From Pseudomonas sp. IPO3778 (GTDB lineage: Bacteria > Pseudomonadota > Gammaproteobacteria > Pseudomonadales > Pseudomonadaceae): 64,000 bases of DNA. The stretch lies in contig NZ_JACARC010000066.1 in NCBI RefSeq assembly GCF_013386825.1, positions 1 through 64,000 on the forward strand. The letters are read 5' to 3'. Below are positions 43,940 through 52,181 of the stretch, piece by piece; the first letter of the stretch is position 1, and the number at the start of each line of letters is the position of its first letter. The position numbers and the translations under genes are program-made. The notes beneath the pieces were generated by a model. It was not told where the DNA came from. It saw nothing but the letters and a program-made list of their open reading frames with translations, and did no database searches.

Positions 43940-43963
43940 CGTGACATTGCTTCCATGAGACCG

Positions 43964-44005
43964 AATTGACCTCTATATTGAGTGCCTTGATTCGGTGATT
44001 GAACC
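43964..44005. promoter_or_regulatory. 21-bp tandem direct repeat, likely MocR operator
   Basis: TTGA recurs at 43966, 43978, 43987 and 43999, forming two 21-bp units (43964-43984 and 43985-44005) with the same TTGA-N8-TTGA skeleton. Two helical turns put both units on one DNA face. MocR/GabR regulators bind direct repeats, and this one fills the divergent promoter gap. Confidence 0.5.
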
Positions 44006-44029
44006 CGTAAAAGCACACTATTAGGGCGA

Positions 44030-45457
44030 ATGATGGCTGTCAAAACAAATATTGACATGGTGTCAATTATGCGAGAAGGACTCTCCAGCGGGCAGGGCGT
44101 GAAGTACAAACGCCTGTCCGATGTCATGGAGCGGGGCATCCTTGAAGGCTTGATTGAACCAGGACGCAAACTGCCGCCCCATCGGGTGCTTTCCGACAAT
44201 CTCGGGGTGACCATTGGCACCATCAGCCGGGCTTACGGTGAGCTGGAGCGGCTGGGGTTGGTGGTGGCGCGGGTGGGTGACGGCACCTTCGTACGCAAGC
44301 GTGGGATGGAGCGCCAGCGGGATGAAGGCTTTCGCAACTTCAGCGACGAGCCGCGGCAGTACTTTGATATGAGCCGCAACATGCATATTCCGGGGCAGGA
44401 AACCACGTTCCTGGCCCAGAGCTTCCAGACGCTGGCGAACAACGCCAAGTTCTTGCAGGACATCAGCGCCTATACACCGGATGCCGGGCTGCCACGTTAT
44501 CGGGCCGCCGGTGCGCAGTGGTTGGTGCAACGGGATTTCCACCCGATTCCTGAACAGGTGATTTGCGTGAACGGCGGCCAGCATGGGCTGCTCTGCGCGA
44601 TGATGGCGCTGCTACGGGCCGGCGACACGGTGGTTACCGAACAACTGACCTACCCGGGGCTGATCACCGCCGCGCGGATGCTGGGCATACGCCTGATCGG
44701 CCTGGAAATGGATGAAGAAGGGCTGTTGCCGAGCGCGCTGGATGAGGTCTGCCGCAATCACCGGGTGTCGGCGCTGTACTGCACGCCGACCATCCAGAAT
44801 CCTACGACGGCGGTGCTGTCGGTCGCGCGCCGTGAGGCGCTGGTCAAGGTGTGCCGGGAACACAATCTGCTGATTCTCGAGGACGAGGCTCACGGCGTAC
44901 TGGTGGAAGATCGCCCGCCGCCCCTGAGCTTTTTTGCGCCCGAGCGTACGATTCTGATCAGCAGCCTGAGCAAAGCGGTATCGGCGGGGTTGCGCGTGGG
45001 GTATGTGCACGCGCCGCCGGCGCTGGTCAGCCGGATCTCTGCAGCGTTGCGCTCAACCTGCTGGATGGCCACCCCGGTCACCCTGGAACTGGCGACCCAA
45101 TGGATCGAAAACGGCACGGCAGAGCACTTGCTGCACCAGCAGATCCAGGAAATCAGTCGGCGTAAAGCACTGGTTGAGGGGTTGTTGATCGGTCTGGAGT
45201 ACCGTACCCACCTCAATAGCCCGCACTTCTGGATCGAAGTCCCGGAGCCTTGGCGCGCGTCGGAAATCGAGGCGGAGCTGAAGCAGAACAATTACCTGAT
45301 TGCCACAGCCGAAGCGTTTGCGGTGGGCCAGACGGCGGTGCCGCAGTTTATTCGGGCGAGTATCTGCAATACGTCGGGGGATGATCAGTTGTTGCTGGAC
45401 GGGTTTGATGCGCTGGCGACGGCGCTGGGGCAGGGCGGGGGACGGTTTCACTTGTGA
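44030..45457 (+). CDS. MocR/GabR-type PLP-dependent transcriptional regulator
   Basis: A 475-residue regulator joining a GntR-type winged HTH (about 25-95; LPPHRVLSDNLGVTIGTISRAYGELER) to an aminotransferase-like fold-I PLP domain (about 110-470). The latter shows QHGLLCAMMALLRAGDTVVTE, NPTTAVLS and ISSLSKAVSAGLRVGY, with the PLP-binding lysine in SLSKAV. Such proteins sense PLP adducts of amino acids or amines. Divergent position implies control of the sulfur-carrier operon. AGGG four bases before the ATG supports the start. Confidence 0.9.
   Translation: MMAVKTNIDMVSIMREGLSSGQGVKYKRLSDVMERGILEGLIEPGRKLPPHRVLSDNLGVTIGTISRAYGELERLGLVVARVGDGTFVRKRGMERQRDEGFRNFSDEPRQYFDMSRNMHIPGQETTFLAQSFQTLANNAKFLQDISAYTPDAGLPRYRAAGAQWLVQRDFHPIPEQVICVNGGQHGLLCAMMALLRAGDTVVTEQLTYPGLITAARMLGIRLIGLEMDEEGLLPSALDEVCRNHRVSALYCTPTIQNPTTAVLSVARREALVKVCREHNLLILEDEAHGVLVEDRPPPLSFFAPERTILISSLSKAVSAGLRVGYVHAPPALVSRISAALRSTCWMATPVTLELATQWIENGTAEHLLHQQIQEISRRKALVEGLLIGLEYRTHLNSPHFWIEVPEPWRASEIEAELKQNNYLIATAEAFAVGQTAVPQFIRASICNTSGDDQLLLDGFDALATALGQGGGRFHL
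44051..44067. promoter_or_regulatory. Perfect dyad in the early MocR coding region
   Basis: ATTGACA-TGG-TGTCAAT lies 21 bases into the MocR gene. The half-site shares TTGA with the upstream direct repeats, so it may be an additional autoregulatory site. Confidence 0.4.
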
Positions 45458-45487
45458 ACATCGACAGCCGTTGTGAGCATGGCCCCT

Positions 45488-45619
45488 GTGGCGAGGGAGC
45501 TTGCTCCCGTTGGGCTGCGAAGCAGCCCCAAGGCCATTTACCGGTTGGTGTCAGTTAACTAACAGTCGTCTGGTTTACGGCTGCTGCGCAGCCGAGCGGG
45601 AGCAAGCTCCCTCGCCACA
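45488..45619. repeat. REP-type inverted repeat block
   Basis: GTGGCGAGGGAGCTTGCTCCCG and its complement CGGGAGCAAGCTCCCTCGCCAC enclose a GGGCTGCGAAGCAGCCC hairpin and a second GGCTGCTGCGCAGCC one. It lies between convergent mocR and ppsR. Confidence 0.8.
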
Positions 45620-45644
45620 CAAGCACCTTGGCCAGAGAGCGGAG

Positions 45645-46463
45645 TTACTTGAACCGCCGCTCCACACCTTTCTCCACCAGAATCTTCGCCGAAATCTCTT
45701 CCACCGAAAAATGCGTGGAATTGATGTGCGCAATATTCTCCCGGCGGAACAGATTTTCCACTTCCCGCACTTCAAATTCGCACTGCGCATAGCTGGAGTA
45801 CCGGCTATTGGGCTTGCGTTCATTACGAATCGCCGTCAGCCGGTCCGGGTCAATGGTCAGCCCGAACAGCTTGTGCTGGTGCGCGCGCAGGGCGGCGGGC
45901 AGCGTCAGGTGTTCCATGTCGTCTTCGGTCAGCGGGTAGTTGGCCGCGCGAATCCCGAATTGCATGGCCATATAAAGGCAGGTCGGCGTCTTGCCGCAGC
46001 GGGACACGCCCACCAGGATCAAATCAGCCTTGTCGTAGTAGTGGGTGCGGGCGCCGTCGTCGTTGTCGAGGGCAAAGTTCACCGCCTCGATCCGCTCCAT
46101 ATAGTTGGAGTTGTGGCCAATGGAGTGAGATTTTCCGACGGAGTATGACGAATGTTCACTTAACTCTTGTTCCAGCGGCGCCAGGAAGGTAGAGAAGATG
46201 TCGATCATGAAACCATTGGAGGTGGCGAGGATCTCACGAATGTCCTGATTGACGATGGTGTCGAAAATGATCGGACGAAATCCGTCTTTTTCGGCCGCCA
46301 GATTGATTTGTTGTACCATGGCTCGCGCTTTATCCACGCTATCGATATAGGGTCGCGTGAATTTGCTGAAGGTAATGTTTTCGAACTGCGCCAGCAGGCT
46401 TTGACCCAGGGTTTCGGCTGTGATGCCGGTGCCGTCGGAGATAAAGAAAGCAGATCGTTTCAT
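45645..46463 (-). CDS. ppsR: PEP synthase regulatory kinase/pyrophosphorylase
   Basis: Bifunctional enzyme that switches PEP synthase off by ADP-dependent phosphorylation and on by phosphate-dependent dephosphorylation. The 272-residue protein has the DUF299 family P-loop GVSRCGKTPTCLYMA and begins MKRSAFFISDGTGITAETLG. A longer frame adds 35 unmatched residues and is rejected. It is divergent from its target ppsA. Confidence 0.94.
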   Translation of the reverse strand: MKRSAFFISDGTGITAETLGQSLLAQFENITFSKFTRPYIDSVDKARAMVQQINLAAEKDGFRPIIFDTIVNQDIREILATSNGFMIDIFSTFLAPLEQELSEHSSYSVGKSHSIGHNSNYMERIEAVNFALDNDDGARTHYYDKADLILVGVSRCGKTPTCLYMAMQFGIRAANYPLTEDDMEHLTLPAALRAHQHKLFGLTIDPDRLTAIRNERKPNSRYSSYAQCEFEVREVENLFRRENIAHINSTHFSVEEISAKILVEKGVERRFK

Positions 46464-46641
46464 TTGAGCCTTGGGCCTTAAGCTGATGACGAATCTTGGA
46501 TATGATAGGCGCGATTTTGCCGTCCCGCAGTGGGCCGCATTCTCACTTATTTTCCAGGTCCAGGCCACAAACGCCGGTAACCGCTCCTACTGAGCCGCCG
46601 GCGTCCTGAGCTTTTCCAACACAGAAAGTGGAGAGATCACC

Positions 46642-49017
46642 TTGGTAGAGTACGTAGTTTCCCTCGATAAGCTCGGCGTCCATGATGTAGAGCACGTAGG
46701 GGGCAAGAACGCATCCCTGGGCGAGATGATCAGTAATCTTGCGGGCGCCGGTGTATCGGTGCCAGGTGGTTTTGCCACCACCGCCCAGGCTTACCGTGAT
46801 TTCCTCGAGTTGAGCGGCCTCAACGATCAGATCCATGCCGCCCTCGATGCGCTGGACGTCGATGACGTCAACGCCCTGGCCAAGACCGGCGCCCAGATCC
46901 GTCAATGGATCATGGAAGCCGAGTTCCCCGAGAAGCTCAACGCCGAGATCCGCACCGCGTTTGCCACGCTGTCGGCCGGTAACCCGGACATGGCCGTCGC
47001 CGTGCGCTCCTCGGCCACCGCCGAAGACCTGCCAGACGCCTCCTTCGCCGGTCAGCAAGAAACCTTCCTGAACATCCGCGGCGTGGAAAACGTGATCCGC
47101 GCGGCCAAGGAAGTGTTCGCCTCGCTGTTCAATGACCGCGCCATTTCCTACCGTGTACACCAGGGTTTCGACCACAAGCTGGTGGCCCTGTCTGCCGGTG
47201 TGCAGCGCATGGTGCGTTCGGAAACGGGTACCGCCGGCGTGATGTTCACCCTGGACACCGAGTCGGGCTTCCGTGACGTGGTGTTCATCACCGGTGCCTA
47301 CGGCCTCGGCGAAACCGTCGTACAAGGCGCGGTGAACCCGGACGAATTCTACGTCCACAAACACACCCTTGAAGCCGGTCGCCCGGCCATCCTGCGCCGC
47401 AACCTGGGCAGCAAGGCAATCAAGATGATCTACGGCGACGAGGCCAAGGCCGGTCGCTCGGTAAAAACCGTTGACGTCGACAAGGCCGAGCGCGCGCGTT
47501 TCTGCCTGTCCGACGCCGAAGTCAGCGAGCTGGCCAAGCAGGCGATGATCATCGAGAAGCACTACAAGTGCCCGATGGACATCGAATGGGCCAAAGACGG
47601 TGACGACGGCAAGCTGTACATCGTTCAGGCCCGCCCTGAAACCGTGAAGAGCCGCACCTCGGCCAACGTCATGGAACGCTACCTGTTGAAAGAAACCGGC
47701 ACCGTGCTGGTGGAAGGCCGTGCCATCGGCCAGCGCATCGGCGCCGGCAAGGTGCGGATCATCAAGGACGTGTCCGAGATGGACAAGGTCCAGCCAGGCG
47801 ACGTGCTGGTCTCCGACATGACCGACCCGGACTGGGAACCGGTGATGAAACGCGCCAGCGCCATCGTCACCAACCGTGGCGGGCGTACGTGCCACGCGGC
47901 GATCATCGCCCGTGAACTGGGGATCCCTGCCGTGGTCGGTTGCGGCAACGCCACCCAGCTGTTGAAAGACGGCCAGGGCGTGACCGTGTCCTGCGCTGAA
48001 GGCGACACCGGCTTCATCTTCGAAGGTGAGCTGGGCTTCGACATCAAGCAAAACTCCATTGACGCCATGCCGGACCTGCCGTTCAAGATCATGATGAACG
48101 TCGGTAACCCGGACCGCGCCTTCGATTTCGCGCAGTTGCCGAACGCCGGTGTGGGCCTGGCCCGCCTGGAGTTCATCATCAACCGCATGATCGGCGTGCA
48201 CCCCAAGGCGCTGCTGAACTACGACGGCCTGCCGCTGGACATCAAGGAAAGCGTCGACAAGCGCATCGCCGGTTACAACGACCCGGTGGGCTTCTACGTC
48301 GAGAAACTGGTGGAAGGCATCAGCACCCTGGCGGCGGCGTTCTACCCGAAAAAGGTCATCGTGCGGCTGTCGGACTTCAAGTCCAACGAATACGCCAACC
48401 TGATCGGCGGCAAGCTCTACGAGCCGGAAGAAGAAAACCCGATGCTGGGCTTCCGTGGCGCCTCCCGTTACATCAGCGAAGCGTTCCGCGATTGCTTCGA
48501 GCTGGAATGCCGCGCCCTCAAGCGCGTGCGCAATGAGATGGGCCTGACCAACGTCGAAATCATGGTGCCGTTCGTGCGCACCCTGGGCGAGGCGAGCCAG
48601 GTAGTCGACCTGCTGGCTGAAAACGGCCTGTCCCGTGGTGAAAACGGCTTGCGCGTCATCATGATGTGCGAGCTGCCGTCCAACGCCATCCTGGCCGAAG
48701 AGTTCCTGGAATTCTTCGACGGCTTCTCCATCGGCTCCAACGACCTGACCCAGCTGACCCTGGGCCTGGACCGCGACTCCGGGATCATCGCTCACCTGTT
48801 CGACGAGCGTAACCCTGCGGTCAAGAAGCTGCTGGCCAACGCCATCCAGGCGTGCAACAAGGCTGGCAAGTACATCGGCATCTGCGGCCAAGGCCCTTCC
48901 GATCACCCGGACCTGGCCAAATGGCTGATGGAACAGGGCATCGAAAGCGTCTCGCTGAACCCCGATTCCGTACTGGAAACCTGGTTCTTCCTGGCTGAAG
49001 GCCAAGCGCCGGCGTAA
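46642..49017 (+). CDS. ppsA: Phosphoenolpyruvate synthase
   Basis: Makes PEP from pyruvate and ATP for gluconeogenesis. The 791-residue protein has an N-terminal ATP-binding domain (GGKNASLGEMI), the phospho-histidine H418 in GGRTCHAAIIARE and the C-terminal PEP/pyruvate domain (SIGSNDLTQLTLGLDRDSG). The start codon is TTG at 46642 (MVEYVVSLDKLG), with GGAGAG six bases before it. The threonine just before the CH pair is the site that PpsR phosphorylates in this family. Confidence 0.95.
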   Translation: MVEYVVSLDKLGVHDVEHVGGKNASLGEMISNLAGAGVSVPGGFATTAQAYRDFLELSGLNDQIHAALDALDVDDVNALAKTGAQIRQWIMEAEFPEKLNAEIRTAFATLSAGNPDMAVAVRSSATAEDLPDASFAGQQETFLNIRGVENVIRAAKEVFASLFNDRAISYRVHQGFDHKLVALSAGVQRMVRSETGTAGVMFTLDTESGFRDVVFITGAYGLGETVVQGAVNPDEFYVHKHTLEAGRPAILRRNLGSKAIKMIYGDEAKAGRSVKTVDVDKAERARFCLSDAEVSELAKQAMIIEKHYKCPMDIEWAKDGDDGKLYIVQARPETVKSRTSANVMERYLLKETGTVLVEGRAIGQRIGAGKVRIIKDVSEMDKVQPGDVLVSDMTDPDWEPVMKRASAIVTNRGGRTCHAAIIARELGIPAVVGCGNATQLLKDGQGVTVSCAEGDTGFIFEGELGFDIKQNSIDAMPDLPFKIMMNVGNPDRAFDFAQLPNAGVGLARLEFIINRMIGVHPKALLNYDGLPLDIKESVDKRIAGYNDPVGFYVEKLVEGISTLAAAFYPKKVIVRLSDFKSNEYANLIGGKLYEPEEENPMLGFRGASRYISEAFRDCFELECRALKRVRNEMGLTNVEIMVPFVRTLGEASQVVDLLAENGLSRGENGLRVIMMCELPSNAILAEEFLEFFDGFSIGSNDLTQLTLGLDRDSGIIAHLFDERNPAVKKLLANAIQACNKAGKYIGICGQGPSDHPDLAKWLMEQGIESVSLNPDSVLETWFFLAEGQAPA

Positions 49018-49034
49018 GACGTAACACCCCAAAG

Positions 49035-49070
49035 TGCCGGTCAATCTTGCGATTGGCCGGCATTTCTCAT
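49035..49070 (+). terminator. Intrinsic terminator of ppsA
   Basis: TGCCGGTCAAT, the loop CTTGCG, then ATTGGCCGGCA make an 11-bp stem with one G-U pair, followed by TTTCTCATT. It lies 18 bases after the ppsA stop. Confidence 0.7.
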
Positions 49071-49078
49071 TCTGTACA

Positions 49079-49111
49079 GGGCGGAACTCCTACCGGACGC
49101 CGCCCTTTTTT
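49079..49111 (+). terminator. Second terminator just before the hydrolase gene
   Basis: GGGCGG, a 15-base loop, CCGCCC and then six T. It ends only 13 bases before the hydrolase ATG, so it may act as a tandem ppsA terminator or an attenuator for the next gene. Confidence 0.6.
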
Positions 49112-49124
49112 GTGCAAGAGCATT

Positions 49125-50114
49125 ATGCAAAGCAGCAGCAACCTGTTTCCCGTCGCCTTGATCAGCGCTGAGCGTCGTGGCGACCTGAGTGAAGACGTGT
49201 ACCGCCTCAAGCCCGGCAACAGCCCCGACGGCACCGTCGAGCTGGCCGTGACCCGCCTGGGCCTGGCTGATGTCCCGGAAAACCGGGGCGTGCCGGTGGT
49301 TTTGTTACATGGCAGCTTCTCCAATCGACGCTTCTGGTATTCGCCGAAGGGGATCGGCCTGGGGGCTTACCTGGCACGCGAGGGGTTCGACGTCTGGATT
49401 CCGGAGATGCGCGGCCATGGGCTGTCCCGGCGTAACCAGGACTACGCCAAAAACCGCGTCGCCGACTATGCTCGCTACGACTTGCCGGCCATTGCCGCCT
49501 TTGTGCGTGAGCAAAGCGCGCAGATTCCCCACTGGGTCGGGCATTCCCTGGGTGGCACAACTTTGGCTGCGGCCTTGGGTGGGCAGCACCTTGGCGCGCC
49601 GGCAGTGGCCTCGGTGGCGTTGTTTGGCTGCCAGGTCAGCCGTACCCATTGGCCGTTGAAATTGCCCCCGGTGGAATGGACTGGCCGCCTGCTGTTGAAG
49701 CGTTTCGGCCATTTATCGGGTTCACGACTGAAACGTGGCCCAGAAGACGAGCCGGCGGGTGTACTCATTGATGCCATGCGCTGGAATGGCCTGTTTGGCC
49801 GCTTTGGCGAAGGGAAGCAGGATTGGTGGAAAGGCCTGGCAGAGGTCGACGTGCCGCTATTGGCCGTCAGCGCCGCCGGCGATCACCAGGACCCGGCCTG
49901 GGCGTGCCGTAAACTCTTCGAGCAAGTTGGCGCGGAGCATCGCCAGTACCTGTGCCTTGGGCGCAAGCAAGGGTTCAGCGGGGATTTCGGACATGTGGAG
50001 ATGCTCGTCAGCAAGGCCGCCCAGGCCGAAGTGTGGCCGTTGGTGAAGGGTTGGTTGAACGATCCATTCACCCCTTTGGCGGGGGTGCAGTCGTCGGAGG
50101 TGGTGGCGGTTTAA
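49125..50114 (+). CDS. Alpha/beta hydrolase
   Basis: A 329-residue serine hydrolase with the nucleophile elbow GHSLGG (S141), oxyanion HGSFSN and a late histidine in FGHVEML. An acidic partner is probably in AAGDHQDP. The N-terminus lacks a signal, so it is cytoplasmic. Synteny with pseudomonad ppsA neighbours fits. The ATG at 49125 is chosen because homologues begin MQSSSNLFPV; a weak AAGAG precedes it. Substrate unknown. Confidence 0.85.
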   Translation: MQSSSNLFPVALISAERRGDLSEDVYRLKPGNSPDGTVELAVTRLGLADVPENRGVPVVLLHGSFSNRRFWYSPKGIGLGAYLAREGFDVWIPEMRGHGLSRRNQDYAKNRVADYARYDLPAIAAFVREQSAQIPHWVGHSLGGTTLAAALGGQHLGAPAVASVALFGCQVSRTHWPLKLPPVEWTGRLLLKRFGHLSGSRLKRGPEDEPAGVLIDAMRWNGLFGRFGEGKQDWWKGLAEVDVPLLAVSAAGDHQDPAWACRKLFEQVGAEHRQYLCLGRKQGFSGDFGHVEMLVSKAAQAEVWPLVKGWLNDPFTPLAGVQSSEVVAV

Positions 50115-50336
50115 GCGGGAGGCTCTATCATGGGCGTTTCGCTTGTTTGCCGTAGCGGCTAAGATATGACGCATTGGGTGGTTCTGGTCATATTCAGTCG
50201 CGCAGTGGGCCTTGCGTTGCTGTCCGCTGGGCCCGACTATTCGGCCCGGATTAAAGAACCTTCATGGCAAAGCGTTTCAAGATGTAAGTAAACAGTGGGA
50301 TGTTTGACACCTTCTTTCACCTACAGGAGTTTCTCG

Positions 50337-50828
50337 ATGAACCATTACCTTACCCCCGACCTGTGTGACGCCTACCCGGAGCTGGTGCAGGTGGTTGAGC
50401 CGATGTTCAGCAATTTCGGCGGCCGAGACTCCTTTGGTGGCGAGATCGTGACCATCAAGTGCTTTGAAGACAATTCCCTGGTCAAGGAACAAGCCGAACT
50501 CAATGGCGCCGGCAAGGTGCTGGTAGTCGACGGTGGTGGTTCCCTGCGCCGTGCGTTGCTGGGCGACATGATCGCCGAGAAAGCCGCGAAAAACGGCTGG
50601 GAAGGGCTGGTGATCTATGGCTGCATCCGTGATGTCGACGTGATCGCCCAGACCGACCTGGGGGTGCAGGCCCTGGCCAGCCACCCCATGAAGACGGATA
50701 AACGCGGTATAGGCGATTTGAACGTCGCGGTGACGTTCGCCGGCGTGACCTTCCGCCCGGGTGAGTACGTGTACGCCGACAATAACGGTGTGATCGTCTC
50801 CCCCAGCCCGCTGAAAATGCCTGAATAA
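50337..50828 (+). CDS. rraA: RraA-family protein
   Basis: A 163-residue protein matching the ribonuclease E regulator RraA. Conserved segments include TPDLCDAYPELVQVVEPMF, VDGGGSLRRALLGDMIAEKA and the C-terminal DNNGVIVSP. In this family it inhibits RNase E, and relatives are HMG/CHA aldolases using the same GxR/D set. CAGGAG eight bases before ATG 50337 fixes the start. It precedes cmaX by 25 bases. Confidence 0.9.
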   Translation: MNHYLTPDLCDAYPELVQVVEPMFSNFGGRDSFGGEIVTIKCFEDNSLVKEQAELNGAGKVLVVDGGGSLRRALLGDMIAEKAAKNGWEGLVIYGCIRDVDVIAQTDLGVQALASHPMKTDKRGIGDLNVAVTFAGVTFRPGEYVYADNNGVIVSPSPLKMPE

Positions 50829-50853
50829 ATAGCCGTAGCCGACAGGGGTGAGG

Positions 50854-51849
50854 ATGTTCGAGGAAGAAAACGCGCAGTGGGGGCTGGTGCATGCCCTGGT
50901 GTTGGACGGTAAGGGTGGCGCGCGTTCGATTGCCCGAACAGAGCTTGATGAGCTGCACCTGCAGCCTCAGGAAAGCCTGTGGCTGCATTGGGATCGTAGC
51001 CATCCCCAAACCCAGACCTGGTTGCGTAAATCCAGCGGTTTGAGCGAGTTCGCCTGTGACCTGCTGCTGGAGGAAAACACCCGCCCACGCTTGTTGCCGC
51101 TGCCGGATGCCGAACTGCTGCTGTTTTTGCGCGGGGTCAACCTTAATCCCGGTGCCGAGCCGGAAGACATGGTCTCGGTGCGCATCTTTGCCTCGGCGGC
51201 GCGGGTGATTTCCCTGCGCTTGCGCCCATTGCGCGCCACCGATGAGCTGCTGGTGCAGTTGACCGACGGCAAGGGCCCGAAAACCGCTTCGGAACTCGTC
51301 CTTTATATGGCGCAGTACCTGACCAACAAAGTCCAGGATCTGGTCAGTGATCTGTCCGAAATCGTCGATGTAGAAGAAGAAAAACTGGATGCCGACGAAC
51401 GGTATACTCCGGAGCATGGCAGCGTTTTGCAGATCCGTCGGCGCGCCGCCGGGCTGAAACGTTTCCTGTCCCCGCAGCGGGATATTTTCGCCCAGTTGAC
51501 CCGGATCAAATTGCCCTGGTTCTGCGACGACGATGCTGACTACTGGAACGAATTGAACAACAGCCTGACCCGTTACCTGGAAGAGCTGGAATTGGCCCGG
51601 GAGCGCGTGGGGCTTGTGCTTGAGACCGAAGACCGGCGCTTGAGCCTGCGCATGAACCGCACCATGTACCGCTTCGGGATCATCACTGGAATCTTCTTGC
51701 CGATGAGTTTTCTGACCGGTTTGCTGGGGATCAACGTGGGCGGAATTCCGTTCTCTTCCAGCCCCTACGGGTTCCTGATTGCCTGCCTGATGATGGTCTC
51801 GGTGGCCGTCGGGCAGTGGTGGTTGTTTCGACGTTTACGTTGGGTCTGA
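50854..51849 (+). CDS. cmaX: CorA/ZntB-like divalent-cation transporter
   Basis: A 331-residue protein with a large cytoplasmic domain and two C-terminal helices. The helix-end signature GINVGGIP replaces the CorA GMN tripeptide with GIN. Its position before crfX, cmpX, sigX and oprF identifies it as cmaX. Mg, Zn or other cation transport is inferred from the family. ATG 50854 is preferred over GTG 50848 because GGGGTG sits five bases upstream. Confidence 0.88.
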   Translation: MFEEENAQWGLVHALVLDGKGGARSIARTELDELHLQPQESLWLHWDRSHPQTQTWLRKSSGLSEFACDLLLEENTRPRLLPLPDAELLLFLRGVNLNPGAEPEDMVSVRIFASAARVISLRLRPLRATDELLVQLTDGKGPKTASELVLYMAQYLTNKVQDLVSDLSEIVDVEEEKLDADERYTPEHGSVLQIRRRAAGLKRFLSPQRDIFAQLTRIKLPWFCDDDADYWNELNNSLTRYLEELELARERVGLVLETEDRRLSLRMNRTMYRFGIITGIFLPMSFLTGLLGINVGGIPFSSSPYGFLIACLMMVSVAVGQWWLFRRLRWV

Positions 51850-51888
51850 CCTGAATGTGACCTGAACATGGAAAGAGGTCATGTGACC
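51847..51888 (+). promoter_or_regulatory. TGACC repeats upstream of crfX
   Basis: TGACCTGAA occurs at 51847 and 51858 (11-bp spacing). It is followed by the perfect palindrome GGTCATGTGACC at 51877-51888. The cluster begins in the cmaX stop region and fills half the gap before crfX, so it is a candidate regulator site. Confidence 0.4.
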
Positions 51889-51935
51889 CGAAGAATTTTA
51901 CCCTCGTCTTTTAATTCACTTGCGAGAGGTCTTTT

Positions 51936-52181
51936 ATGCACGATCCGTTCGAACAGTCTTTGCGTGACATGCTTAACGCCTCGCCGTCCGACCGGGACGA
52001 CGATGCTTGCCTGGGTCGCGTTTTGAAAACCGCCAACCGCCAGGTCGGGGCGGGGGACCTGTTCGGCCTGCTCGGCCGCTGGCTGCCGGCATTGATGATG
52101 GCGTTGAACAATGGTTCGGCCCACGTTTCACCGGTTTCCCGTCGTAAACCTCTTGCTCGCACTGCTGATAAGGCTGAATGA
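51936..52181 (+). CDS. crfX: CrfX small conserved protein
   Basis: An 81-residue protein beginning MHDPFEQSLRDMLNASPSDRDDDACL. It has a short hydrophobic middle (LFGLLGRWLPALMMALNN) and a basic tail. It occupies the crfX position between cmaX and cmpX and overlaps cmpX by four bases. GAGAGGTC precedes the ATG. No enzymatic motif is visible; function is unknown. Confidence 0.85.
   Translation: MHDPFEQSLRDMLNASPSDRDDDACLGRVLKTANRQVGAGDLFGLLGRWLPALMMALNNGSAHVSPVSRRKPLARTADKAE

Noticed and set aside
46543..49044. An 833-codon minus-strand frame opposite ppsA.
   Set aside because: Shadow of a certain gene with no family motif.
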